A stretch of 31,035 nt of DNA from an uncultured Lachnospiraceae bacterium. GTDB taxonomy: Bacteria > Bacillota > Clostridia > Lachnospirales > Lachnospiraceae. Below are positions 22,742 to 30,041 of the stretch, piece after piece. The stretch is taken from the NCBI GenBank assembly GCA_900539175.1, contig UQAW01000041.1, positions 1-31,035 of the forward strand, given 5' to 3'. Position numbers and translations under genes: made by a program. Positions within the stretch are counted from its first letter, which is position 1, and every line of letters begins with the position of its first letter. The notes under the pieces are model-generated. The model saw nothing but the letters and a program-made list of their open reading frames with translations, was not told the DNA's origin and ran no database searches.

Positions 22742-23643
22742 CCTTCTTTTTCCTGTCTTTCATTCCACCATTCCAAAATCAGAAGAAACAAACTGACTCC
22801 TGCTGCCAGCAGCACTGCAGCGGCACTCATTTTCTGAATGTCCAGATTTGCGAACCAGTTATTAAACAAATGCTGCAGCATATAAATACTACTGTGCGGA
22901 TATTCTCCCGCAATCAGATAGGCTTCCCGAAATACCCGGAAGGCATTTACAAAAGAAAGCACACCGATCATTACAACACTGTCTTTCATCTGCGGCAACG
23001 TAATACTCCAAAAGCATCGTATCCGGCCTGCACCGCTCACCTTTGCAGCTTCGTACTGTTCCTTCGGTATCCCGGATAGTCCTGCAATCCACAGCACCAT
23101 ATCATACCCCAGATTCTTCCACACGTAGGAACATACCAGAACCCAGAACGCCGCTTCCGTATTCATCCAGTCCCTGCCTTCCATATGAAAACAATACAGG
23201 ATTTGATTCAGTATACCGTCACTGTGAAACAACAGTCTCCAGAATACGACTACAGATGCCACCGGAATCGCCATAGGGAGCAGAAAGGCCGTTTCAAAAA
23301 AAGACTTTCCTGCAGGAATCTGACAGATCAGTACCGCCAGACATAAAGACAGTACCATCAGCACGGGAATGCAGACCGCGAGAAAACGTGCCGTATGAAT
23401 CAGTGCCTGACGGAATGCTTCATTTACCAACACTTCACGGTAATTTGAAATTCCTACAAAGGTGCCGCCCACCGCCCGGAAGAAGGAGCGGCGGATGACA
23501 TCTGCAAAAGGAATCAAAACAAAGATCAATGTCCCCAGAAGGCTGGGTGCCAGAAAACAATAAGCATATCTATTCCGCAAGGTAAGTATCCACCTTCTGG
23601 CAAATCGCTCTGGCTGTTTCTTCCGGTGTCTGAGTTCCCTCAT
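22738..23643 (-). CDS. Carbohydrate ABC transporter permease, MalF-type
   Basis: The 301-residue form has a basic N-terminus then six helices, and an EAA loop EAAKVSGAGRIRCFWSITLPQ (near residues 193-213). This is the MalF/UgpA-like partner of the MalG-type permease that follows with a 4-base overlap. The start is uncertain. The ATG at 23643 lies 74 bases inside the preceding solute-binding protein gene and has a poor ribosome binding site. A TTG at 23580 is preceded nine bases upstream by AAGGTGG, would overlap the preceding stop by only 11 bases, and would begin just before the first helix (NRYAYCFLAPSLLG). I keep the longer form because a basic N-terminal tail is common in this family. Confidence 0.88.
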   Translation of the reverse strand: MRELRHRKKQPERFARRWILTLRNRYAYCFLAPSLLGTLIFVLIPFADVIRRSFFRAVGGTFVGISNYREVLVNEAFRQALIHTARFLAVCIPVLMVLSLCLAVLICQIPAGKSFFETAFLLPMAIPVASVVVFWRLLFHSDGILNQILYCFHMEGRDWMNTEAAFWVLVCSYVWKNLGYDMVLWIAGLSGIPKEQYEAAKVSGAGRIRCFWSITLPQMKDSVVMIGVLSFVNAFRVFREAYLIAGEYPHSSIYMLQHLFNNWFANLDIQKMSAAAVLLAAGVSLFLLILEWWNERQEKEG

Positions 23644-25846
23644 AGCAATGTTCCAGTTCCGTCGTTACCGTTTCTGTTATGATACGGTCTGAGAGAAATG
23701 GTGTATCCAAAGTTCCCATCAAAGTTGTCAGCTCTTCCACCTTTTCCCGTTTCGGATATCCTGCATCTATTTTATGTTCTTCTCCGGTCTCCATGTCGGT
23801 AAAGCCACTTCCAATCTGCATATCTGCTGCAGCCTCTGTTTCCACATATTCGCACATATAAGCAAGCGCCTGCTGTAAAACCGGAAACCCATCATAATTA
23901 TCCGCTTTCTGTACAGACTCTGTAAACAATGCCGCAACAAATTCTTCTGCAAGTTCTTGCTGCCCGGAAGCTGCATTAACTCCTGCAATTACTTTCGGAA
24001 CATAATAGTTCTTATATCCCGAGACATTCCAACCTGTCTCATCCATTTCAGAATAAGGAATCATCGTAGACCCTAATCCCTGCAATTCCATAAGATTGGC
24101 ACGCTGTTCCCCGATACAAAATCCACCCGAATAAAACTCAAAATCCATTCCATTCCAACGCTCTTCCGTCATCTCGTTGGCTTCCTCAAAAGATTTTGTT
24201 CCGGTATGCTCACAAACTTTCATCCAGTCTTCCAGAAATTGTGCCAGCTTCTGTTCGTCCAGACTCCCGTCCTCTTCTTTGAGTTCCCCGTACATGCCAT
24301 GGAACAGGGTCATACCAATCAAATCATGGGTAGTCTTTCCAAAAAGTCTCCGATCCGGATGCGCTTCCACATATTGATGAAGATTTTCCAGACTCTGGCA
24401 GGCATTCACTTCTTCATCGCTTCCAAAACAGATCGGAACACCCACTCTGGCAGGAATTCCATAAACATTTCCTTCCTTCTTCACTGCATTGCCAATAAGA
24501 TTTTCCAATGCTCCGTTTTCTACAAGTTTTTTCACCAGACCGGAAAGATCCGAAAGAATCCCTTTCTCCACATAGGAAGCAATCGGAAGTCCATCCAAAA
24601 TCAGGACATCGGCGCCGCTGCCATTGAGCAGTTCCGCATTCAGATTACGGATATGATCCGAAGTCGGTGATTCCCCACTGCCGACTGCAGTATGGTATTC
24701 TACTTTCACCTCCGGATGAGCACTCTGAAACTCGTAAACGGCCTGGGCAACGGTCTGATTCTCTTCCAACCCATAGATACTAAGCACAGAAGACTGTACA
24801 GCAGGTACCTCCGAGTTGAAGGCATACCGTTTCAGCTGCGCCCCGCCTGCACTCCTATATAATCCGTAGAATACATCTTCCTCACCGGTAATAAAGCCTG
24901 ACAATCCTGTATTTGGTGTACTCATAAGCCCGTTTGCACCATCCATGATGGTCTCCACCATATCACCATCCTCGGTAATACGCTGTATTCCATTTGGACT
25001 TGCAAGATACCAGACTTTACTTTCTCCTGGAACCAGCTTCACACCACTCAAATCCTGGTTCAGGGACAGCGTACCTTGTTTCTGATACTTATCAGACTCA
25101 TAAAAATCCACGCCTTTCCCATCTTCCGTCAGGACAGCGATACTTTCCTCAGAAGCAGCGAACATCGACTGATGATCGGAAGAGAGCGGAATCCCATCCA
25201 CAGAAAATGTATTCTTACCCTCTTTATAAAAATCCACTGTATTTTTCTGGAAACTGCCGAGCACCAGTGTTCCATCCTTTAACACCGCCAGGTCTGCAAA
25301 TAATGCGGTATATCCATTTTCATCCACTTTCAGCAATTCTTCCGGTGTAATATCCTGTGCCATCCTTCCATCCTCCGAAGCAGAAAGGATATGATTTCCA
25401 TAAGGGATATCCGACCCATTCGGCAATGCCAGCGCGTAAATAGCGCCGTCACCCCCCAGATAGACCCCGTCCGCCTCAAGGTTCAGACGCTGCTTTCCGT
25501 CTGTCAGCCATGCTTCCTCCTGTGGTTCTGACCAGGACTGATCTTTATAGGTATAGCTCTGATATCCGCTGGTTTCATCGGACGGAAGCGTATACATAAC
25601 AAGGGAGTCCTCTTTCCACAGAATCCCAATGGGGTCTCCTGCCCCTTCCGGCAGCGGAATATCACTCTCTACATAACGTCCTTTTGCACCGCTGCCCATC
25701 TTGTCTGCCGTCCCTTTCTCCGATTGACTGCTTTCATCCGCCTGATTTGTTCCTCCTTTGTTTTTCTCATCCGTACATCCTGCGAACCCTCCGCCAAAAA
25801 CTGCTATGGCAGTGAGCAGAGCCAATATCTTTCTTTTTACTTTCAT
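23570..25846 (-). CDS. Lipoprotein: repeat-rich N-terminal domain fused to an extracellular solute-binding domain
   Basis: The 758-residue protein has a lipoprotein signal (hydrophobic 7-22, lipobox FAGC with Cys24) and a Gly/Ser/Glu-rich linker to about 60. Residues 60-345 form a beta-rich region with repeated strand-turn units such as DGAIYAL, DGTLVLGSF, ESIAVLTEDGKGVDFY and KVWYLAS, resembling a beta-propeller. Residues 352-758 resemble family 1 solute-binding proteins (VLSIYGLEENQTVAQAVYEF, HPEVKVEYH, GADVLILDGLP). A normal family 1 protein has about 400-450 residues, so this is roughly 300 longer at the N-terminus. GAGGAG lies nine bases before the start. It leads the operon and should capture ligand for the MalF/MalG-like pair. 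The propeller call is inferred from pattern. Confidence 0.85.
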   Translation of the reverse strand: MKVKRKILALLTAIAVFGGGFAGCTDEKNKGGTNQADESSQSEKGTADKMGSGAKGRYVESDIPLPEGAGDPIGILWKEDSLVMYTLPSDETSGYQSYTYKDQSWSEPQEEAWLTDGKQRLNLEADGVYLGGDGAIYALALPNGSDIPYGNHILSASEDGRMAQDITPEELLKVDENGYTALFADLAVLKDGTLVLGSFQKNTVDFYKEGKNTFSVDGIPLSSDHQSMFAASEESIAVLTEDGKGVDFYESDKYQKQGTLSLNQDLSGVKLVPGESKVWYLASPNGIQRITEDGDMVETIMDGANGLMSTPNTGLSGFITGEEDVFYGLYRSAGGAQLKRYAFNSEVPAVQSSVLSIYGLEENQTVAQAVYEFQSAHPEVKVEYHTAVGSGESPTSDHIRNLNAELLNGSGADVLILDGLPIASYVEKGILSDLSGLVKKLVENGALENLIGNAVKKEGNVYGIPARVGVPICFGSDEEVNACQSLENLHQYVEAHPDRRLFGKTTHDLIGMTLFHGMYGELKEEDGSLDEQKLAQFLEDWMKVCEHTGTKSFEEANEMTEERWNGMDFEFYSGGFCIGEQRANLMELQGLGSTMIPYSEMDETGWNVSGYKNYYVPKVIAGVNAASGQQELAEEFVAALFTESVQKADNYDGFPVLQQALAYMCEYVETEAAADMQIGSGFTDMETGEEHKIDAGYPKREKVEELTTLMGTLDTPFLSDRIITETVTTELEHCYEGTQTPEETARAICQKVDTYLAE

Positions 25847-25907
25847 CCTGTATCACTCCTCGTTTTATTTTTTCAGACGTTTATACCCTCCGCCTTTCTC
25901 CCCTTCT

Positions 25908-25936
25908 CTTATAGCTTACCATTCAAATCTCAGAAA
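25908..25936 (-). promoter_or_regulatory. Tentative promoter of the transport operon
   Basis: On the minus strand a TATAAG (25908-25913) has only TTTCTG (25931-25936) at 17-bp spacing. The poor -35 overlaps the left arm of the dyad at 25925-25942, which would suit an activator-dependent promoter. The assignment is weak. Confidence 0.35.
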
Positions 25937-25981
25937 ATCTTTGATATCTTCCAGAATTTTTTAAAGATTTTTTTGAGATTT
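25925..25981. promoter_or_regulatory. Long interrupted dyad between the divergent operons
   Basis: AAATCTCAGAAAATCTTT (25925-25942) is mirrored by AAAGATTTTTTTGAGATTT (25963-25981), differing by one base and one inserted T, around a 20-bp centre. It ends a few bases before the extended -10 of the response regulator gene and overlaps the tentative -35 of the transport operon. This is the natural place for the OmpR-type regulator to act on both transcripts (inference). Confidence 0.6.
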
Positions 25982-25984
25982 CCA

Positions 25985-25993
25985 TGTTATAAT
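25985..25993 (+). promoter_or_regulatory. Extended -10 promoter of the two-component operon
   Basis: TGTTATAAT is a perfect extended -10 (TGnTATAAT), with no recognisable -35 at the right spacing (AGATTT at 25965-25970). Transcription would begin near 26000, leaving a leader of about 100 nt. Confidence 0.6.
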
Positions 25994-26021
25994 AAAAACC
26001 CAACCATATTGGATTTTATAC

Positions 26022-26067
26022 GTGATTGAGAAATTCTAAATTGACTCCGGAAGAGTTTCTCAATCAC
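26022..26067 (+). promoter_or_regulatory. Perfect 12-bp hairpin in the two-component leader
   Basis: GTGATTGAGAAA (26022-26033) and TTTCTCAATCAC (26056-26067) are perfect inverted arms with a 22-nt loop, located about 22 nt into the predicted transcript and 35 nt before the start codon. No T-run follows, so it is not a standard terminator. It may be an operator or a leader structure. Confidence 0.55.
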
Positions 26068-26102
26068 CTGATTAGATTTTATATAGAAAGGACTACCTCT
26101 TT

Positions 26103-26771
26103 ATGCGTATATTGATTATCGAGGATGACCAACAGCTCTGTGAAACCTTAAAGCTCCAGTTAGAACATGCCGGTTACCAGACCGACTGTGTATTCGGCGG
26201 CACAGATGCCCTTTACTATGCCACGCAGCCTATCTATGATTTGATTTTGCTGGATCGGATGCTGCCGGGCATGGACGGGTTATCCATTCTGAAGCTTCTG
26301 CGCGAAAACCAGATTCATACTCCGGTCATTCTTGCTACTGCTATTGATTCCGTCCACGAACGTATCCAGGGACTGGATGGTGGAGCGGACGACTATCTTG
26401 TAAAACCTTATGATATCGGTGAATTACTTGCCAGAATCCGTGCATTGATCCGCCGGCCAAATGTCATCGAGACTTCTGACCGGCTGCAATATGAGGATCT
26501 GGAATTTTATCCATCAAATCTTGAACTGCACTGTCTTGGCAGAAAAGTCCGGCTTTCCAGAAGAGAAGCTCTTCTGATGGAATACTTCCTTCAAAATCCT
26601 GCCCAGACCTTGCCCCGCCAGATGATTTTCACCCGTATCTGGGGACCTGACGGCGAAGTGGAGGATGGGAATCTGGATACTTATATTTACTATCTCAGAA
26701 AACAATTGCGTAACTTAAAAAGCCGAACCCGGATTACCACCGTGCATGGGGTTGGCTATCGACTGGAGTGA
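26103..26771 (+). CDS. OmpR-family response regulator
   Basis: The 222-residue protein has an N-terminal receiver domain with acidic pocket Glu7/Asp8/Asp9, phosphoacceptor Asp51 (LLDRMLPGMDG), Thr79 and Lys101 (YLVKPYD). A C-terminal winged-helix domain (about 127-222) has RREALLMEYFLQNP and the terminal TTVHGVGYRLE hairpin typical of OmpR/PhoB regulators. It binds DNA, usually at tandem or inverted repeats, after phosphorylation by the kinase 28 bp downstream. The start at 26103 has AAAGGA about ten bases upstream. It is divergent from the transport operon, with a long dyad between them, so that operon is the leading candidate target. Target assignment is inference from position. Confidence 0.95.
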   Translation: MRILIIEDDQQLCETLKLQLEHAGYQTDCVFGGTDALYYATQPIYDLILLDRMLPGMDGLSILKLLRENQIHTPVILATAIDSVHERIQGLDGGADDYLVKPYDIGELLARIRALIRRPNVIETSDRLQYEDLEFYPSNLELHCLGRKVRLSRREALLMEYFLQNPAQTLPRQMIFTRIWGPDGEVEDGNLDTYIYYLRKQLRNLKSRTRITTVHGVGYRLE

Positions 26772-26799
26772 CTTTCACTTCGATTATGGAGAACGAAAC

Positions 26800-28110
26800 A
26801 TGATTCAAACATTACAACACCGGCTGACCTTCTTATTTACCGCCGCCACCGGCCTGATTCTCACTTTAATTTTAGGTATTACCTGGTTTTATCAATGGAA
26901 TCAAACACACATGCAAAGAAATACCCAGTTCCAAAATCAGCTTCTGAATCTGACCGGTAAATTGGATCTCGAATCCGATATCTCTGACAACTGGCTTGCC
27001 CGATCCGAATATGATAACCGTCTGATCATCCACATAGAAGAAAACCAAAGACCTCTTTTCTTTTCCGGTTCCTGGATACCGGATACTGACCGGGATACCT
27101 TAATCGGCCTTGCAAAAAAGACTGCATCCGAAGAGGGCGTCTCCACTCTGGTACGTCCATTTTCCTATACCATAAAACAGTCTTCCATCTTTCCCTTAAA
27201 AGGAGAACATCACGACACCTATATCGGTACGGTAACCGTACTTGCCACCGAACACGGATTTCGTTCTCTGGTATTGCTTGCGGACACCACCCGCCAGAAT
27301 CGTTCTGTCCTGCTGCAGGGCATTCTCTTCCTGCTTCTGGATCTCCTTGGGATTTTTGCACTCTTTTTGTCCTGCCGTTTTATAGTCATTCAGGCGTTAA
27401 AACCTGTAGAAAAATATCAGAAAAAGCAGACGGAGTTCGTAGCCGCCGCTTCTCATGAACTCCGTTCTCCTTTGTCAGTCATACAAAATTGCGCGACCAC
27501 AATCCTCACACTTCCGGAACAAACCTCCCGTATGGCAGAAATGATTCAAAAAGAATGTATCCGTTCCGGCAATCTGGTCAAAAATCTGCTACTGCTGGCT
27601 TCTGCAGACTCCGACAACGGCTCCGCAGAACTGACGCAATTTGAAGTTGATACCTTGTTACTTCAGCTTTTTGAATCCTATGAATTGCTGTGCAAAGCCA
27701 AAAGCATCCGTCTGACACTCAAATTACCGGAAGAATTTCTTCCGAAAGTCTTCGGAAACCCACAATGGTGCCGCCAGATCCTGACAATTTTTCTGGACAA
27801 TGCAATTGCATACGGCTGCCCTTTCAATCCTGACGCTCCCTCAATGCCTGTTCTTCTGATTCAGGCTGAACATACCGGTAAAGAAATTGTCCTTTCTATC
27901 ACTGATCATGGACCCGGAATTCCCGATGAGCAGAAAGCACAGGTTTTTGACAGATTTTATCGTGCCGATACTTCCCGGAATAAAAAAGAACATTTTGGAC
28001 TCGGATTAAGCATCGCCCAAACATTGGCACAACAGATGAATGCCCGTATCGAACTTACAGATGCCAACGGTTCCGGAACGATCTTTCGCCTCTGCTTTCC
28101 CGTTTCCTGA
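26800..28110 (+). CDS. Membrane sensor histidine kinase
   Basis: The 436-residue protein has TM1 (about 9-31), an extracytoplasmic sensor region of about 135 residues, and TM2 (about 170-193). A short linker follows without a clear HAMP domain. The kinase core has H-box ASHELRSPL (His219), N-box FLDNAI, G1 DHGPGIP, F-box FDRFYRAD and G2 FGLGLSIAQ. It should autophosphorylate at His219 and pass phosphate to the upstream response regulator. I chose 26800 because GGAG lies eight bases upstream and residues then begin directly with a basic segment and TM1; the earlier ATG at 26746 overlaps the regulator gene. The sensor domain is not a family I recognise. The signal may be related to the neighbouring transport system. 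Confidence 0.93.
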   Translation: MIQTLQHRLTFLFTAATGLILTLILGITWFYQWNQTHMQRNTQFQNQLLNLTGKLDLESDISDNWLARSEYDNRLIIHIEENQRPLFFSGSWIPDTDRDTLIGLAKKTASEEGVSTLVRPFSYTIKQSSIFPLKGEHHDTYIGTVTVLATEHGFRSLVLLADTTRQNRSVLLQGILFLLLDLLGIFALFLSCRFIVIQALKPVEKYQKKQTEFVAAASHELRSPLSVIQNCATTILTLPEQTSRMAEMIQKECIRSGNLVKNLLLLASADSDNGSAELTQFEVDTLLLQLFESYELLCKAKSIRLTLKLPEEFLPKVFGNPQWCRQILTIFLDNAIAYGCPFNPDAPSMPVLLIQAEHTGKEIVLSITDHGPGIPDEQKAQVFDRFYRADTSRNKKEHFGLGLSIAQTLAQQMNARIELTDANGSGTIFRLCFPVS

Positions 28111-28117
28111 TTCTGAC

Positions 28118-28167
28118 AAAACAGGCATTTCACAGATGACAATATGAAGTCACCTGTGAAATGCCTG
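28118..28167. terminator. Convergent terminator overlapping the amidohydrolase stop
   Basis: CAGGCATTTCACAGATGAC (28122-28140) pairs over 19 bp with GTCACCTGTGAAATGCCTG (28149-28167), with one mismatch-type pair, around an 8-nt loop. On the minus strand TTTTGTC follows. The stem includes the last codons and the stop of the amidohydrolase gene. Confidence 0.8.
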
Positions 28168-29013
28168 TATCAAAGCTTCTCCTTTTTTCAAATGCCCCGT
28201 CAGTTCTTCCGATGCTCCAAGCACCTTACAAAATGCCCGGTATTCATCCTGAATTCCAATTCCATGAGGCACCATAAATGCCCCTGCATCACTCCCCAGT
28301 GCCATCCGGACACGTTTATGCCATCCCATACGAAGTCCCTGTTTTTGTGTCTCCCAGACTCGATTCAAAATCTCATCCGGAAATCTGCCGCATCCGATCA
28401 GATTTTTCACCGTTACTACGGTGGGAACCCATACCACCCCATACTCTTTCATGCATTGAATACTCTCCGGATTCTGGTAATTTCCATGCTCGATGGAATC
28501 CACACCAGCTTCCGCAGCATCTATGACAGCCTGCGCCGTATTCGTATGCGCCATTACCCGAAATCCTGCTTCATGAGCAATCTGCACCAGCACAGACACT
28601 TCCTTCTTTGGAAGCGGTATCCCGGTAACATGTCCGTCACTGCCAAAATCAAGAATTCCGGTAGTCATAATCTTAACAAAATCACCGCCGTTTGCTTTCA
28701 GTTTCTGTATTAAAGTTTCATATTCCTTGAAAGAAGAATACCCCTCACCCACAACTTTCCCATAAAAGCCTTCCCGATGAATTGCAAATCCAGGTGTCAG
28801 ATAGGTGATCCCATATTCCGGCGCCAGACTGCGTGCCAACAGTGATACCCCAAACCGGTCTCCGCCATCGCGCACAAATTTCACCCCCGCGTCCTGATAA
28901 GCTTTCAGATGTGCACGGACCACCTGTTCATCAGGACCTTTTTCATGAGTTTTCACAGCTCTCAGATAATGATAGCCATTCATAAAAATATGAGCATGAC
29001 ATTCTCCAAACAT
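28150..29013 (-). CDS. Metal-dependent amidohydrolase family protein
   Basis: The 287-residue protein keeps the core residues of the amidohydrolase TIM barrel: HxH at His6/His8, probable carboxylated Lys114 (FVKIMTTG), His156 (MAHTNTA), His176 (SIEHGNY) and Asp242 (LGSDAG). It resembles the imidazolonepropionase/prolidase-like branch. It lacks the N-terminal beta-sandwich that usually precedes HxH, so it is compact. The start at 29013 has AAGAAGG seven bases upstream. It lies 52 bp after the cobC-like gene with no clear promoter between, so it is probably cotranscribed with the cobalamin genes. It should hydrolyse an amide or ester bond; the substrate is unknown. A role in corrinoid handling is only a guess from context. 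Confidence 0.85.
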   Translation of the reverse strand: MFGECHAHIFMNGYHYLRAVKTHEKGPDEQVVRAHLKAYQDAGVKFVRDGGDRFGVSLLARSLAPEYGITYLTPGFAIHREGFYGKVVGEGYSSFKEYETLIQKLKANGGDFVKIMTTGILDFGSDGHVTGIPLPKKEVSVLVQIAHEAGFRVMAHTNTAQAVIDAAEAGVDSIEHGNYQNPESIQCMKEYGVVWVPTVVTVKNLIGCGRFPDEILNRVWETQKQGLRMGWHKRVRMALGSDAGAFMVPHGIGIQDEYRAFCKVLGASEELTGHLKKGEALIQAFHR

Positions 29014-29065
29014 GAAAATTCCTTCTTTCCGGCTTTTTTATTGTAATATGTAACTAACGTGAAGT

Positions 29066-29668
29066 TTACATTTCCCGAATGATTTTGCCGTCCACAACCA
29101 GTTCCCGCCGTCCACAGCACCACTGTTCCAACTGCATCCTGATTTTGTATCCTTCTGCATTTTTCACCTGCCAGGCGTAATATTCGGCTCTCGGAAACCC
29201 GTAAGCATCCAGAATACTCATAATGGTTCCGCCGTGTACAACCAACGCTACATTTTCCAATTCTTCTTTTATGCATACAGCAATCATTTCATCAAATGCA
29301 GCCAGACACCGCTGTTTAAACTCCACCATAGACTCTCCACCGGGAAATCCAAGCGTTCCTTCGCTGTCAATCCACTGCTGATAGGCCTCATTTTCGGACA
29401 ATTCCTGATAATTCTTATTCTCAAACTCCCCGAAATCACATTCCCGGAATCCATCGATCACCATCCGAGTCTGTCCGGGAAACATAAGATCTGCCGTCTC
29501 AAGACACCGAATCATAGGACTTGTAAAGACACACTCCACCGGAATCGGCTGAATCTGCTGCAATGCTTCTGTCTCAGACTCCAGTAAATGTTCATTGGTT
29601 GTCCCGATATATCTGCCCAATGTATTGCCATATGTTTTTCCATGCCGTATCATCAAAATTTTAAGCAT
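29066..29668 (-). CDS. cobC: Histidine phosphatase, probable alpha-ribazole-5'-phosphate phosphatase (CobC-like)
   Basis: The 200-residue protein has the histidine phosphatase signature RHGKT (residues 8-12), FTSPMIRCLETADL, the acidic CDFGEFENKNYQEL loop, GFPGGESMVEFKQR and the second histidine in VVHGGTIMSIL. CobC removes the phosphate from alpha-ribazole phosphate (or from adenosylcobalamin phosphate) in lower-ligand assembly. The specific assignment rests on the operon: it overlaps cobU by 8 bases and follows cobS-cobU. Sequence alone would not separate it from other small phosphatases; RHGKT rather than RHGET is a modest variation also seen in CobC-type proteins. Confidence 0.8.
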   Translation of the reverse strand: MLKILMIRHGKTYGNTLGRYIGTTNEHLLESETEALQQIQPIPVECVFTSPMIRCLETADLMFPGQTRMVIDGFRECDFGEFENKNYQELSENEAYQQWIDSEGTLGFPGGESMVEFKQRCLAAFDEMIAVCIKEELENVALVVHGGTIMSILDAYGFPRAEYYAWQVKNAEGYKIRMQLEQWCCGRRELVVDGKIIREM

Positions 29669-30041
29669 CTTTTATCACCATCCCAATTCCGCATACTACC
29701 CGGTGTACTTCTTTTGCCCCAACCGCCAGCCTGGTACAGAGCCGCCCCGTCGTTTCCCGCCAGGCACGATCCCTTGCCTCCACTGGTACAACGCCATAAC
29801 CCAGTTCGTCCGTCACAATCACAAGTTCCGGATTTTTCAGTACAAGCTCCTCCGGCAGCAGATTTAGCTCCTCTTTCTCCAGAAAACGCTCCACAAACCT
29901 GTGAAAATGCCAGATTCCTCCACATTCAAAAATCTCATCATAGGTACAATTTTCCCCATCAATCCACGACCCTTTGACCGTAAAATGTTCCTCTGCATAG
30001 ACACCCTTCCCCTGAAAAGCACCCCCGATTACCAATATCAT
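29661..30041 (-). CDS. cobU: Short CobU-type adenosylcobinamide kinase/guanylyltransferase
   Basis: CobU phosphorylates adenosylcobinamide and attaches GMP to give AdoCbi-GDP, the CobS substrate. This form has only 126 residues, against about 180 for Salmonella CobU. The P-loop is GGAFQGKG (residues 6-13). The C-terminal half matches CobU well (VIVTDELGYGVVPV, GRLCTRLA, VVCGIGMVIK). The middle region that holds the guanylylated histidine in the long form (RPxxWxTxE context) is missing; only HFH at 45-47 offers a histidine. The start at 30041 overlaps the cobS stop in ATGA and has GGAGAGG five bases upstream. The shortened form appears typical of clostridia from memory. Whether both activities are retained is open. 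Confidence 0.82.
   Translation of the reverse strand: MILVIGGAFQGKGVYAEEHFTVKGSWIDGENCTYDEIFECGGIWHFHRFVERFLEKEELNLLPEELVLKNPELVIVTDELGYGVVPVEARDRAWRETTGRLCTRLAVGAKEVHRVVCGIGMVIKDA

Noticed and set aside
26746..26799. 18-residue N-terminal extension of the histidine kinase
   Set aside because: It overlaps the response regulator gene; the ATG at 26800 has GGAG at ideal spacing and leads directly into the first membrane helix.
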